From NCBI RefSeq assembly GCF_000194605.1, contig NC_015321.1:3968001-4032000 (forward strand): a stretch of DNA of 64,000 nt, given 5' to 3'. Under the pieces are notes generated by a model. It worked only from the letters and a program-made list of their open reading frames with translations, ran no database searches and was not told the origin of the DNA. Numbering within the stretch: position 1 is the first letter of the stretch; the number at the start of each line of letters is the position of its first letter. The DNA comes from Fluviicola taffensis DSM 16823. GTDB lineage: Bacteria; Bacteroidota; Bacteroidia; Flavobacteriales_D; Crocinitomicaceae. Positions 17,800 through 25,971 of the stretch are shown in pieces. The position numbers were made by a program, and so were the translations under genes.

Positions 17800-17819
17800 A
17801 AAACGGCTTTCACCGTTTT
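17800..17819. terminator. bidirectional hairpin between convergent genes
   Basis: Stem AAAACGG / CCGTTTT (7 bp) around a 6-nt loop. A-rich sequence upstream and T-rich sequence downstream allow termination in both directions. Confidence 0.7.
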
Positions 17820-17848
17820 CTTGATTTGATGGTTAGAATGCCTTCAGT

Positions 17849-18175
17849 TTACTTCTGAACCTGAAATTTGAATGTGTAGTTGAACGTGTTTCCGACCAAA
17901 CTTTGGGGTACTTTAATCTTGATCTGCTGCACTTGTTTTTCGATTATTGCTTTCATTTCCTCAGAATCTGAAGCTATTTGAAGGATTTCCAATTTATTCT
18001 CTGCTAGAATTCGCACTTTAACGTAAACACTTGCTTCAACTCCTTTTTCTCGAAGTGATTCTGGATAAGAAATTTTACGGTGTATAATACGATCTAAACT
18101 ATTGTCGCCATGCCCAGCAAATGCGGATGTAAAAGTGGTTAAGAAGAGTGTGATAACTAAGATTGTTGCTTTCAT
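17849..18175 (-). CDS. TonB C-terminal-like secreted protein
   Basis: 108 residues: signal peptide (1-20, SAFAG) and one small domain (IIHRKISYPESLREKGVEAS, then VYVKVRILAENKLEILQI and a final strand FNYTFKFQVQK). The YPxxLRxxGxxA motif and strand order match the C-terminal domain of TonB-like energy transducers, but the membrane anchor and proline-rich linker are absent, so it is probably a stand-alone periplasmic domain. Partner unknown. Confidence 0.7.
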   Translation of the reverse strand: MKATILVITLFLTTFTSAFAGHGDNSLDRIIHRKISYPESLREKGVEASVYVKVRILAENKLEILQIASDSEEMKAIIEKQVQQIKIKVPQSLVGNTFNYTFKFQVQK

Positions 18176-18273
18176 AATACGAAGATTGAATTGGTTTCCC
18201 GTAAGACCAACTCACTCTCGATTTGTTACAGCATGTACAATTATTTGATTGTTAAAGAATGTGAAAAATCTTC

Positions 18274-18891
18274 CTAGCTCTTCATTCCAGCCTTCTGACG
18301 CTGTTTAATATCGTCTGGGATCTCTCCTGAAAGGAGCCACTCTAAATCTAGTTTGTATTGCACAGCAGCATTTTTTAAAATTTCATGGGCTTCGATTAAT
18401 TCTCCCAACTTTTCCAAATCGGATCTGAAATCTGCGCGATAATCTTCATGGGTTCCTTGAATGAGAATCAATGTTTTGAAAATTTTCGTAATCAGATAAC
18501 TGATAAACTTCAATGTCTTTTTATCGTTTAAATTTCGAATGATTGCGCCTTTTTTTTCGATCGAATTATTGAGCAATAATAAATTTAAGCTAATTTCTCC
18601 AAGCTTATCATTTGTTGTTTTCACATGTGAAGTGATTGCTCCGCTCAGATAACGAATTTGCATCTGGAGTTCGCCGATTGATTTTGAATAACTCGAAATT
18701 CTTTCTAAACGATTCACAATCACTACTTCTAATTCCTCACGAAGTTCTTCAGCAGTTTGCGTGCTTACCAATTCAAAATAAAGTTTTTTGGCGAGTGAAA
18801 TGTCTCGTTTCAATAAACGTAGAAACAACTTATCTTTCTCCTTGACAGGTAAATTCAATAAAGCTTCTTTGAATTCTTTTTCAAATGTCAT
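18274..18891 (-). CDS. hypothetical helical protein
   Basis: 205 residues, no signal peptide, strongly alpha-helical (MTFEKEFKEALLNLPVKEKD, then LFLRLLKRDISLAKKLYFEL). I have seen similar proteins across Bacteroidota but know of no function. It starts 14 bp after the stop of the GT87-type gene and is probably co-transcribed with it. Confidence 0.65.
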   Translation of the reverse strand: MTFEKEFKEALLNLPVKEKDKLFLRLLKRDISLAKKLYFELVSTQTAEELREELEVVIVNRLERISSYSKSIGELQMQIRYLSGAITSHVKTTNDKLGEISLNLLLLNNSIEKKGAIIRNLNDKKTLKFISYLITKIFKTLILIQGTHEDYRADFRSDLEKLGELIEAHEILKNAAVQYKLDLEWLLSGEIPDDIKQRQKAGMKS

Positions 18892-18905
18892 GATTTTCTA
18901 ATTCG

Positions 18906-20102
18906 TTATATTCCTGTTTCGCTACCAATTACAGGCTGTCTGTTTCTTGGAATAGTTAAAAAAGTAATGATAAATACGCAATTCCCTATTCCAAGCAGGC
19001 CATTGTCTGAAACAAAATCGGAGAAGTCTCCCAATAATTCAGGGGAATTGAATGAAAACAACAGCATCCCCAAACCAAATCCAATCCAATGGAACCATTT
19101 TCCGTGATTTAGAAGTGCCGCAAAAAGTAACCAAATTAAGGGCAACGATAGCAAAAAGTGTTCTGTATCTGTGGTGAAAAAATTCGGGATGAATGCAGAG
19201 AAAATTGCAGTCCAAACAAAGAGAACTTCTGTTTCCGACTTTTTGAATCGGAATACATCGTTTATTAAAAGTAAAATGAGTGTCAATAGACAAATCAACG
19301 GAGTAATCCAAGCTGCTGAGAATCCAGTATGAATTTTCACCAAAGTTGCAATTGAATTATTACTTGTTAAGTATTCCCCATGAGCAGAAATTGCTTTGAA
19401 CCAGTCTTGCCAAAGAGTCCAATTCGCTTTAAATCCAACATGAATTGCTGGGAAAAGGAAAAATAAGATTCCAAATCCAGCCATGAGTGCGATAGATTTC
19501 CATTGTTTTGTGAATACGAGTGGCAATAAGACGAAGATCATAATGGGTTTCAAAACAACCATCAAACTCCACCAAATAGCAACTGGAAGGTTTTTTTTCT
19601 GAAGCACTGCCTTTAAACCAAGATTAAAGAAAAGTAATAGCAACAAATTGACATTCCCCAAGTGAAGTTCCCGCGTGATATGAATCGCTACGCAAGCAAA
19701 AGCCAAATACAGCATTCCAGATGGAATTTTTCGACTTCCCATAACGGGAAATCTCTCCAACAATGTACGGATATTCAAGAAGGAATAAATCAATGAAAAT
19801 GCCAGTAAAATAAGGTGAATACACTGACCTACTCCAAATGAAACTGCGGTTTGAGGAGCAAATAAGTATAAGGTAAATGGTGTGTACTTGAAGAACCCGG
19901 TATCAAGTCCGTAATTGTGTTGATACGGATTGTTTCCTGCAAAGAAATCACGTGTAGCTTCGTAATAGACCTGAAAATCACTTGTCCATAAGCGACCGTT
20001 GTTCCATTCGACAAAAGCAAACAACGTGCAAAAAGCGACCAGAAATAAGGTGAATATCCATTCAGATCGTGTTATTCTACTCCAGCTTTTTGTGTACTCC
20101 AT
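18906..20102 (-). CDS. GT87 / DUF2029 family membrane glycosyltransferase
   Basis: 398 residues with about ten hydrophobic helices. The first periplasmic loop, SDFQVYYEATRDFFAGNNPY (about 41-60), carries the D-xx-YY-A...F..G.NPY signature of DUF2029/GT87 polyprenol-phosphate mannosyltransferase-like enzymes of the GT-C fold; FKYTPFTLYLF follows. These transfer sugars from a lipid carrier on the outer face of the membrane. Substrate unknown. Confidence 0.82.
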   Translation of the reverse strand: MEYTKSWSRITRSEWIFTLFLVAFCTLFAFVEWNNGRLWTSDFQVYYEATRDFFAGNNPYQHNYGLDTGFFKYTPFTLYLFAPQTAVSFGVGQCIHLILLAFSLIYSFLNIRTLLERFPVMGSRKIPSGMLYLAFACVAIHITRELHLGNVNLLLLLFFNLGLKAVLQKKNLPVAIWWSLMVVLKPIMIFVLLPLVFTKQWKSIALMAGFGILFFLFPAIHVGFKANWTLWQDWFKAISAHGEYLTSNNSIATLVKIHTGFSAAWITPLICLLTLILLLINDVFRFKKSETEVLFVWTAIFSAFIPNFFTTDTEHFLLSLPLIWLLFAALLNHGKWFHWIGFGLGMLLFSFNSPELLGDFSDFVSDNGLLGIGNCVFIITFLTIPRNRQPVIGSETGI

Positions 20103-20190
20103 ACCTTACTTTAATGCATGTAAAAATAAGGAATGCTCAGAGATAGAGGCAAAATTTGGGATAATATAAATCAAAGTAATCGAGAAGAAC

Positions 20191-20673
20191 TTAAAAATCC
20201 AATATGTCGGAATCTAAGTTTGCCCTTTTTTCTTTTGGGGGAGCACTAATCGCTTTCGTAAAAGATTGAGTAATCAAGACTACTTGGGCGATGAGTAGTA
20301 AATAAAACCCTAACAACATTGAATCTGGTAGCGGATACCCATGTCCTTCTGAAGTACCATAAATCAATGCTACTAATGAAACTCCAAATATGAAAGCGGT
20401 GGAAATAGCCGTTGCGAAAGATTTCGGAAAGTAAAAGCGAGCAAATACTAATAAAACAGCTAATCCCAAATTTGTAAGAGCAAACAAAGAGCCAAAACCA
20501 TTGAATACAATCATTCGCGCTCTGAATTCGGTTGATTGATAGATTTCTACAATGAAAAAAGAGTCTTTTGAAAAATTCATTTGTGGTCTAAATCCTTCAT
20601 AAAACGGAAGAAACATGGAGATAAGAATAATCCCAAAACAAACAAGCGTAAAGAAGGCTGAATTATTTTTCAT
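20191..20673 (-). CDS. hypothetical four-helix membrane protein
   Basis: 160 residues, helices at about 7-24, 55-77, 85-107 and 115-138, and a charged cytoplasmic tail ending LDSDILDF. No family recognised. It precedes the GT87-type gene on the same strand by 88 bp, so it may share a transcript. Confidence 0.6.
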   Translation of the reverse strand: MKNNSAFFTLVCFGIILISMFLPFYEGFRPQMNFSKDSFFIVEIYQSTEFRARMIVFNGFGSLFALTNLGLAVLLVFARFYFPKSFATAISTAFIFGVSLVALIYGTSEGHGYPLPDSMLLGFYLLLIAQVVLITQSFTKAISAPPKEKRANLDSDILDF

Positions 20674-20776
20674 GCTAAAAGTCTGTCAAAAGCTAGTTTT
20701 ATGGCGTTAAACTATCTTTTTTAAGTGAAATCGCCCAATTTTCATCTTAAATTTATTCCAAGAATTACTTTTTATA

Positions 20777-21478
20777 ATGGATTTACTTTCAGAAACACTT
20801 CAGATTATCGACAACGGTCCTATTTATAGAGAGACGAAAGATCTTTCACTACTCATTGTAGAACCTTGGAATGCATGGTCTTCGCTTACATTTTTAGTTC
20901 CGGCATTGATTTTTCTATGGCAACTTCGGGGACACTACTCTGAATACAAGTTTATCATTTGGTTTTGTTGTCCTTTGCTCGTTTTAGGAGGATTGGGAAG
21001 TACTTTTTTTCATGCATTCAGAGCTTCTTACTTGTTATTGTTGATGGATGCACTTCCAATTATTGTGTTGGTACTAGGAATTAGTATTTGGATGTGGCTC
21101 AAGGTTCTTCCTCAAAAAATTTATTTAGTTTGGATTTTATTGATTTTTGGGGGGTTAACGATTCTTTCAGGATTTTTTTTAGAAGGTCAAGATCGGATTT
21201 CAGCTAGTTACTTTTTCCGTGGATGGATGTTATTGCTCCCATGTTATTTGTTTTTGAGACGTACGGCGTTTCAAAATGCCACTAAATTTCTCGTTGCACT
21301 ATTGTTCTTTGTCCTTGCACTTCTATTTCGATTTTTAGATGAAAAGCTCTATGTATCATTTATGCCCTGGGGAACACATTGGCTATGGCATGTCTCAACA
21401 GCATTTGGCGCATATTTTTTAGGTGATTATTTGATTAAAAATGCGGTGTTAAAAACGGAAATAATCAAGAAAAAATAG
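20777..21478 (+). CDS. ceramidase-like CREST-superfamily membrane protein
   Basis: 233 residues with seven predicted membrane helices. Motifs appear in the order found in the CREST superfamily of alkaline ceramidases and PAQR proteins: EPWNAWSSLTFLVPA (about 29-43), GLGSTFFHAFRAS (about 74-86), a helix-borne Asp (LLLMDALPI, about 93), and HWLWHVSTAFGAYFLGD (about 202-218). The Ser, Asp and three His would bind zinc, so a hydrolase acting on a lipid amide is plausible. Substrate not shown; sphingolipids do occur in some Bacteroidota. Confidence 0.75.
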   Translation: MDLLSETLQIIDNGPIYRETKDLSLLIVEPWNAWSSLTFLVPALIFLWQLRGHYSEYKFIIWFCCPLLVLGGLGSTFFHAFRASYLLLLMDALPIIVLVLGISIWMWLKVLPQKIYLVWILLIFGGLTILSGFFLEGQDRISASYFFRGWMLLLPCYLFLRRTAFQNATKFLVALLFFVLALLFRFLDEKLYVSFMPWGTHWLWHVSTAFGAYFLGDYLIKNAVLKTEIIKKK

Positions 21479-21522
21479 TGTTTCTGCCGACTTTTTATTT
21501 AATTTGCATAAACTTTTGAACT

Positions 21523-21888
21523 ATGAAAAAACTAATTATCCTGTCTTTTTGTGTGATTTCTGCGATGTCTTGTACAAAAGAAAAGTTTTCTGGAACTCAA
21601 TCTTTTTGGTACGATGAAGACACTGCAGATGATTTAGTTGCATATGGAATTACTGAGATTAGTATGTATGTAGACGGTAATTTATTAAATACCGTTGATG
21701 CATCTGATCACTTTATAAAGGATCCAGGATGTGGTTCAGGAAATTTTGTTTTTGTTGATCCAGGAATGTTCAAAAGAGAAAATAAAACACATTCATACAA
21801 GGTTTACAATCAGGTAGACAGTTTAATTTGGGAAGGTGTTTTCCAAATGTCACAGGGTAAATGCAATTCGCTTAGACTGGTTAAATAA
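21523..21888 (+). CDS. hypothetical lipoprotein
   Basis: 121 residues with lipoprotein signal (ILSFCVISAMSC, Cys17). The mature part has a short beta domain containing GITEISMYVDGNLL and an odd DPGCGSG segment. Two Cys could form a disulfide. No family recognised. A one-mismatch -7 box (AACTTTTG) ends 4 nt before the ATG. Confidence 0.65.
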   Translation: MKKLIILSFCVISAMSCTKEKFSGTQSFWYDEDTADDLVAYGITEISMYVDGNLLNTVDASDHFIKDPGCGSGNFVFVDPGMFKRENKTHSYKVYNQVDSLIWEGVFQMSQGKCNSLRLVK

Positions 21889-21909
21889 TTTAGAATCTAA
21901 TATTAGATG

Positions 21910-21941
21910 AAAGTCCACTTTAGATTTCTAAGGTGGACTTT
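21910..21941 (+). terminator. hairpin terminator
   Basis: Stem AAAGTCCAC / GTGGACTTT (9 bp perfect) with a 14-nt loop region, about 20 bp after the lipoprotein stop, followed by a T-rich stretch. Confidence 0.7.
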
Positions 21942-21979
21942 CTATTTTAAGTAGATAATTCTCCAAATAAAAGATTGAA

Positions 21980-22528
21980 ATGAAATTTCTTCCAATACAC
22001 AAGACATTGAAAGATGGACGAATTGTTTTGATTCGAGCTGTTGAAATTGCTGATGCCACTAAAATCATTGAATTTGTTCATGGATTTGTGTACGATTCAG
22101 AATTCGTTCCGCTAGTTGAAGGAGAATTTAATCCAACTTTGCCTGAAGAAGAGTTAATCTTGAAAAACTATGTGGATCGCAGTAATTCCTTATTCTTAGT
22201 TGCTGAATTTGAAGGACAGATCATTGCAAATATAAACTTAGACGGAAACCAACGCCAAATTATGCGACATACCGCTGTTTTTGGAATGGGAATGCATTTA
22301 GAATGGCAAAATTGTGGTTTGGGAACGATTATTCTTCAATCCGCTATTGATTGGGCAAGAAATCATTCAGAATTGGAACTCTTATTTTTACAAGTTTATG
22401 CGGAGAATGAAGCTGGCATAGCACTTTATAAGAAATTGGGGTTTGTAGAGAATGGCCGAATGCCTAATATGTTTAAGCAAAATAATCGCTATCACGATGA
22501 AATTACGATGCATTTGTCCCTGAAATGA
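21980..22528 (+). CDS. GNAT-family N-acetyltransferase
   Basis: 182 residues. GMGMHLEWQNCGLGTIILQS is motif A of GNAT enzymes (acetyl-CoA pyrophosphate loop, here Q/N-x-G-x-G), and VYAENEAGIALYKKLGFVENG is the classic motif B region. It acetylates an amine using acetyl-CoA; the resemblance is to RimI/Spermidine-type enzymes generally, and substrate is unknown. Lies alone after a terminator. Confidence 0.85.
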   Translation: MKFLPIHKTLKDGRIVLIRAVEIADATKIIEFVHGFVYDSEFVPLVEGEFNPTLPEEELILKNYVDRSNSLFLVAEFEGQIIANINLDGNQRQIMRHTAVFGMGMHLEWQNCGLGTIILQSAIDWARNHSELELLFLQVYAENEAGIALYKKLGFVENGRMPNMFKQNNRYHDEITMHLSLK

Positions 22529-22612
22529 GGAGTTCGATTTTCTTGTTTTAAATTTAATTAAGAACCTTAATCTGATAATCTTGTTATATTTAAGAAAATC
22601 AAGTTTTATTTT

Positions 22613-23755
22613 ATGGAAAACGCTCAAGTTAATTATCAGAAACGCATTTTCAATATCCTACTCCTAGTAGTCATTGGTGTAATTGTTTTTTTAGGAAGTG
22701 ATATCCTCTTCCCTGTTATTTTAGCTTTTATCTTTGGTGTTTTAATCCGACCAATCGACTCGTTTTTACAGAAAAAATGGCGATTTCCGAAAATTCTATC
22801 TGTTATTATTACGGTTGCCATAGCGATTGTCATTTTTGCAGGAGTATTGTTTTTGCTTGGACTTCAACTGAAAGATTTCTTCAGTGATCTTCCAAAATTA
22901 GAGAAGAACATGATGAAGGTCATTCATGACATAGGAGATTGGATCAATCATACTTTTGGTATTTCAAACTTAAAGCAGGAAAAGATTGTTAAGGAGAATT
23001 TAATGAAAGGTGGAAGTTTGGTTTCCATGGAAAGTTTTGGAACACTAACCGGAGCTTTGGTAAACTTTATTTTAGTTCCACTTTACTTGTTCCTGTTTTT
23101 ATTTTATCGAGAGCTTTTATTGGGGTTTTTAATGAGATTAGTTTCAGCAAAAAGTTCCGAAAGAATGCAAATTATTGTCAATGATATCAAAGTCATTATT
23201 CGCATGTATATTTTAGGATTGTTACTTGAAATTGCAATTGTGGCTGCATTGACAACATTGGGATTGTGGCTCATTGGGGTGAAATACTCCCTTTTCTTAG
23301 GACTTTTGGTCGCACTGTTGAATTTGATTCCTTACGTTGGAATACTTGTTGCTAACTTTCTAAGTTGCTTGATCTCACTCTCGAATAATCCAGATATTCA
23401 ACAATCTGTTTTAGGAATGGTCGCTGTTATTGGTGTGGTTCAACTGATTGACAACAATATATTATTGCCACGTATTGTTGGCTCCAAAGTTAGAATTAAT
23501 GCGCTAGCGTCTATTTTATCAGTGATTGTTGGTGGAGCGCTAGCTGGAGTTTCAGGGATGTTTTTAGCCATACCAATTACGGCAATTTTAAAAGTTGTTT
23601 TTGATGCAGTCCCAAGCCTAGAACCTTATGGGTTTCTATTAGGTGATGAAATACCGAAAGCCTTATTCTGGACGAAAAAGAAAAAGGTAACCAAGCAAAT
23701 TGTGAAGGAACAAATTAAAAACCCTAATCCAGAAGAAAAACCTAAATCGGAATAA
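22613..23755 (+). CDS. AI-2E family transporter (PerM-like)
   Basis: 380 residues with about eight membrane helices. An amphipathic mid-region (LGLQLKDFFSDLPKLEKNM) and the C-terminal LLNLIPYVGILVANF and VGSKVRINALASILSVIVGG are signatures of the AI-2E (PerM/YdiK) family. Members export small molecules or ions; some act as Na+/H+ antiporters, and the autoinducer role is not general. The last 14 bp overlap the end of the convergent ATP-pyrophosphatase gene. Confidence 0.9.
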   Translation: MENAQVNYQKRIFNILLLVVIGVIVFLGSDILFPVILAFIFGVLIRPIDSFLQKKWRFPKILSVIITVAIAIVIFAGVLFLLGLQLKDFFSDLPKLEKNMMKVIHDIGDWINHTFGISNLKQEKIVKENLMKGGSLVSMESFGTLTGALVNFILVPLYLFLFLFYRELLLGFLMRLVSAKSSERMQIIVNDIKVIIRMYILGLLLEIAIVAALTTLGLWLIGVKYSLFLGLLVALLNLIPYVGILVANFLSCLISLSNNPDIQQSVLGMVAVIGVVQLIDNNILLPRIVGSKVRINALASILSVIVGGALAGVSGMFLAIPITAILKVVFDAVPSLEPYGFLLGDEIPKALFWTKKKKVTKQIVKEQIKNPNPEEKPKSE

Positions 23756-24452
23756 GGTCCTGAAACCAAAATCCATATTCGATAGTTTCTTTTTCAGTTG
23801 TTTTGGCTTCGTAGGTTTTGTAAACGATTTCTCCTTTTTCGAAAAGAATTGGATTTTCAAAGATGGGCCCATCAAATACAAAGGTGTGGAACTCCCCATT
23901 TTCTCCACATGGATCTACCGTTGAAGGTAAATCGGATATAAACTCTTTGTCAATCACTCGACCTACAAACTCCTCTCCTAGTTTGGATGAATCGACACAA
24001 ACAACAATTGTTTTGAATCCCAAATCAATGAATTCATGAATGAGCTCTTTGGTGTCTCTTTTCCATATCGGAAAATATGCCGAAATGCCCACTTCTTTGA
24101 GTTTTTGTTCCCGATACATGCGTAAATCCTCCAAGAAAATGTCTCCAAAAAGACAGTCGGAAATTCCTTCAGCTTTCAATTCAGTGATTGCCTGATTCAT
24201 AACAGCTTCATAAGCCGACATGTCAGAACTAGTTGGTAAATGAACTGTTTTTGTTGGTATTCCGATTGATCCCGCCTGTGCTTGCAATAATTCACTGCGA
24301 ACTCCATGCATGGAAATTCGATCCGCTTCTTGATTTAAAGTTGTGAGCAAATAACGAATATCAAAAGTATTTGATTGAAGTGCCTTATATAAGGCTAATG
24401 TGCTGTCCTTTCCTCCACTCCAATTGAAATATGCAGGAATTAAACGTCCCAT
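23742..24452 (-). CDS. Dph6-like ATP pyrophosphatase (DUF71)
   Basis: 236 residues. The N-terminal FNWSGGKDSTLALYKAL is the PP-loop (SGGKDS) of adenylating N-type ATP pyrophosphatases; GDIFLEDLRMYREQKL and the later E(F)HTFVFDGP match the diphthine-ammonia-ligase family, which makes an amide by ATP-driven ligation. In bacteria, which lack diphthamide, the substrate is unknown. The start overlaps the upstream aminotransferase gene by 13 bp, so both are probably translated together. Confidence 0.85.
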   Translation of the reverse strand: MGRLIPAYFNWSGGKDSTLALYKALQSNTFDIRYLLTTLNQEADRISMHGVRSELLQAQAGSIGIPTKTVHLPTSSDMSAYEAVMNQAITELKAEGISDCLFGDIFLEDLRMYREQKLKEVGISAYFPIWKRDTKELIHEFIDLGFKTIVVCVDSSKLGEEFVGRVIDKEFISDLPSTVDPCGENGEFHTFVFDGPIFENPILFEKGEIVYKTYEAKTTEKETIEYGFWFQDLIPI

Positions 24453-25294
24453 TCTTCATTCAAGAACGTTACAATTTTACGCGCAGTTGTATTGAAATAC
24501 CGTTTCGTTCGGTAACCTCCAATCCACGTAATTCCACGCACTGCATTGGTTAAGAATACTTCATCTGCCACCAATAAATTAGATGGTAAAATCGGACATT
24601 CGTAAACTTTTAATCCGTTTTTCAATGCCAAGTTGATTACTTGCATGCGCATTGTTCCCGCCAAGCAACCGTCTGAAAGACTTGGAGTGTAAAGAACTCC
24701 ATTGCTAACGACGAAAATATTGCTATGTGAACTTTCTAGAATCTGACCATTGTCATTGGTTATCAACATATCGTCCAATCCTTTTTCTTTTGCTGAGATA
24801 GCAGCTAAGACGTATAGAAGTCCATTTTTTGTTTTAAAATTGGAAAGGATATTCTTCGTTTTCTTGATATCTTGATACAAATCAACTTCCAATCCTTTCG
24901 CATTCAATCCGAACAAATTCTGCTCAATAGGATAGATTTCAATAAAGTAACTAACTTCATTGGTATCAGGAAGATAAGTTCCTCCACCTAAACGATCAAT
25001 TGAAAGCCTTATTCTTGCTCCTTCAGAAATTTTACACATTTGAATAAGCTCTTCAATTTGCTGTTGGAAAAATTCGGTCGTGTAAAAAGCAGGTAAACGC
25101 ATTTTTAGAATTTTCGCGCCCTCTGTTAAGCGTGAGAAGTGATGTCCAAGGTTTAGAACTTTCCCGTTCATGACGCGCATGCTCTCAAAAAGTCCATCGC
25201 CATAAGTGTATCCTCTGTTTCCAGCTGCAATGGAATGTCCTGTATTACTGATGATTTTACCGTTGTTGTTTACGAATAATTCTTGGTCGCTCAT
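24440..25294 (-). CDS. class IV PLP aminotransferase (BCAT / D-amino acid / ADC lyase type)
   Basis: 284 residues. AGNRGYTYGDGLFESMRV at the N-terminus, the PLP lysine (K154) in SNFKTKNGLLYVLA, and LESSHSNIFVV are the landmarks of fold type IV aminotransferases. It could transaminate branched-chain or D-amino acids or cleave aminodeoxychorismate; residues cannot decide which. Its ATG overlaps the rhomboid stop as ATGA, and its 3' end overlaps the ATP pyrophosphatase, so the three are one translational unit. Confidence 0.88.
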   Translation of the reverse strand: MSDQELFVNNNGKIISNTGHSIAAGNRGYTYGDGLFESMRVMNGKVLNLGHHFSRLTEGAKILKMRLPAFYTTEFFQQQIEELIQMCKISEGARIRLSIDRLGGGTYLPDTNEVSYFIEIYPIEQNLFGLNAKGLEVDLYQDIKKTKNILSNFKTKNGLLYVLAAISAKEKGLDDMLITNDNGQILESSHSNIFVVSNGVLYTPSLSDGCLAGTMRMQVINLALKNGLKVYECPILPSNLLVADEVFLTNAVRGITWIGGYRTKRYFNTTARKIVTFLNEEWDV

Positions 25295-25917
25295 TGGAGA
25301 AGGTTTTGAAATGCCGAAATCACTTGTTCAATATTAGTAATTAAAATGAAAATAATACCGAAAATCGCACCGGATATATGCGCATCGTGTGCAATATTTG
25401 TTTTTCGATTACGGTCTGAATAAATTTCAAAGGCTAAATAAATTGGCCCGAAAACCCAAGCTGGAATTGGCACAGGAATGAACATGAATCCGATTTTCAT
25501 TTCTGGCTCCAACATAATCATTGCAAAAAGAATCGCCGAAGCAACTCCAGAAAGCCCCAACGATCTGTAGTTTGGATTGTCTTTGTGGCGGAAATATGAA
25601 ACAGAACTGGAGGCAAACATTGAAATAATTACAAATCCCCAAAAAACAACTTCCCCAATTCTAAGTCCATAAAATTCAATCAACTTACTTTCGAAGGCTG
25701 TACCAAAGAAAAAAACAGTAATTCCATTGAACAATAAATGACCGAAATCTCCATGTAAAAAAGCATGTGTGATAAATCGATAAGATTCTCTCTCGTGCTT
25801 CACCAAATAGGGGCTAAATAGGTATTTCTCCATGAAATCACGGTTATTAAATGCCGTAAGTGACATCACTATCATGATTCCAAGAAGAATGTATGTTGAA
25901 TAAATTTGAGGCTCCAT
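25291..25917 (-). CDS. rhomboid-family intramembrane serine protease
   Basis: 208 residues and about six membrane helices. The HGDFGHLLFN segment (about 55-64) gives the family's HxxxxHxxxN pattern, GLSG with Ser123 is the nucleophile motif, and AHDAHISGAIFG provides His180 as the partner. The fold cleaves membrane proteins within the bilayer. First gene of the overlapping trio and divergent from the L,D-transpeptidase 54 bp away. Confidence 0.93.
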   Translation of the reverse strand: MEPQIYSTYILLGIMIVMSLTAFNNRDFMEKYLFSPYLVKHERESYRFITHAFLHGDFGHLLFNGITVFFFGTAFESKLIEFYGLRIGEVVFWGFVIISMFASSSVSYFRHKDNPNYRSLGLSGVASAILFAMIMLEPEMKIGFMFIPVPIPAWVFGPIYLAFEIYSDRNRKTNIAHDAHISGAIFGIIFILITNIEQVISAFQNLLQ

Positions 25918-25971
25918 ATTTGAGGAAATAAGTATCTTGCAGTAAAATTGCTCATTATTTTTTGATCCTTT

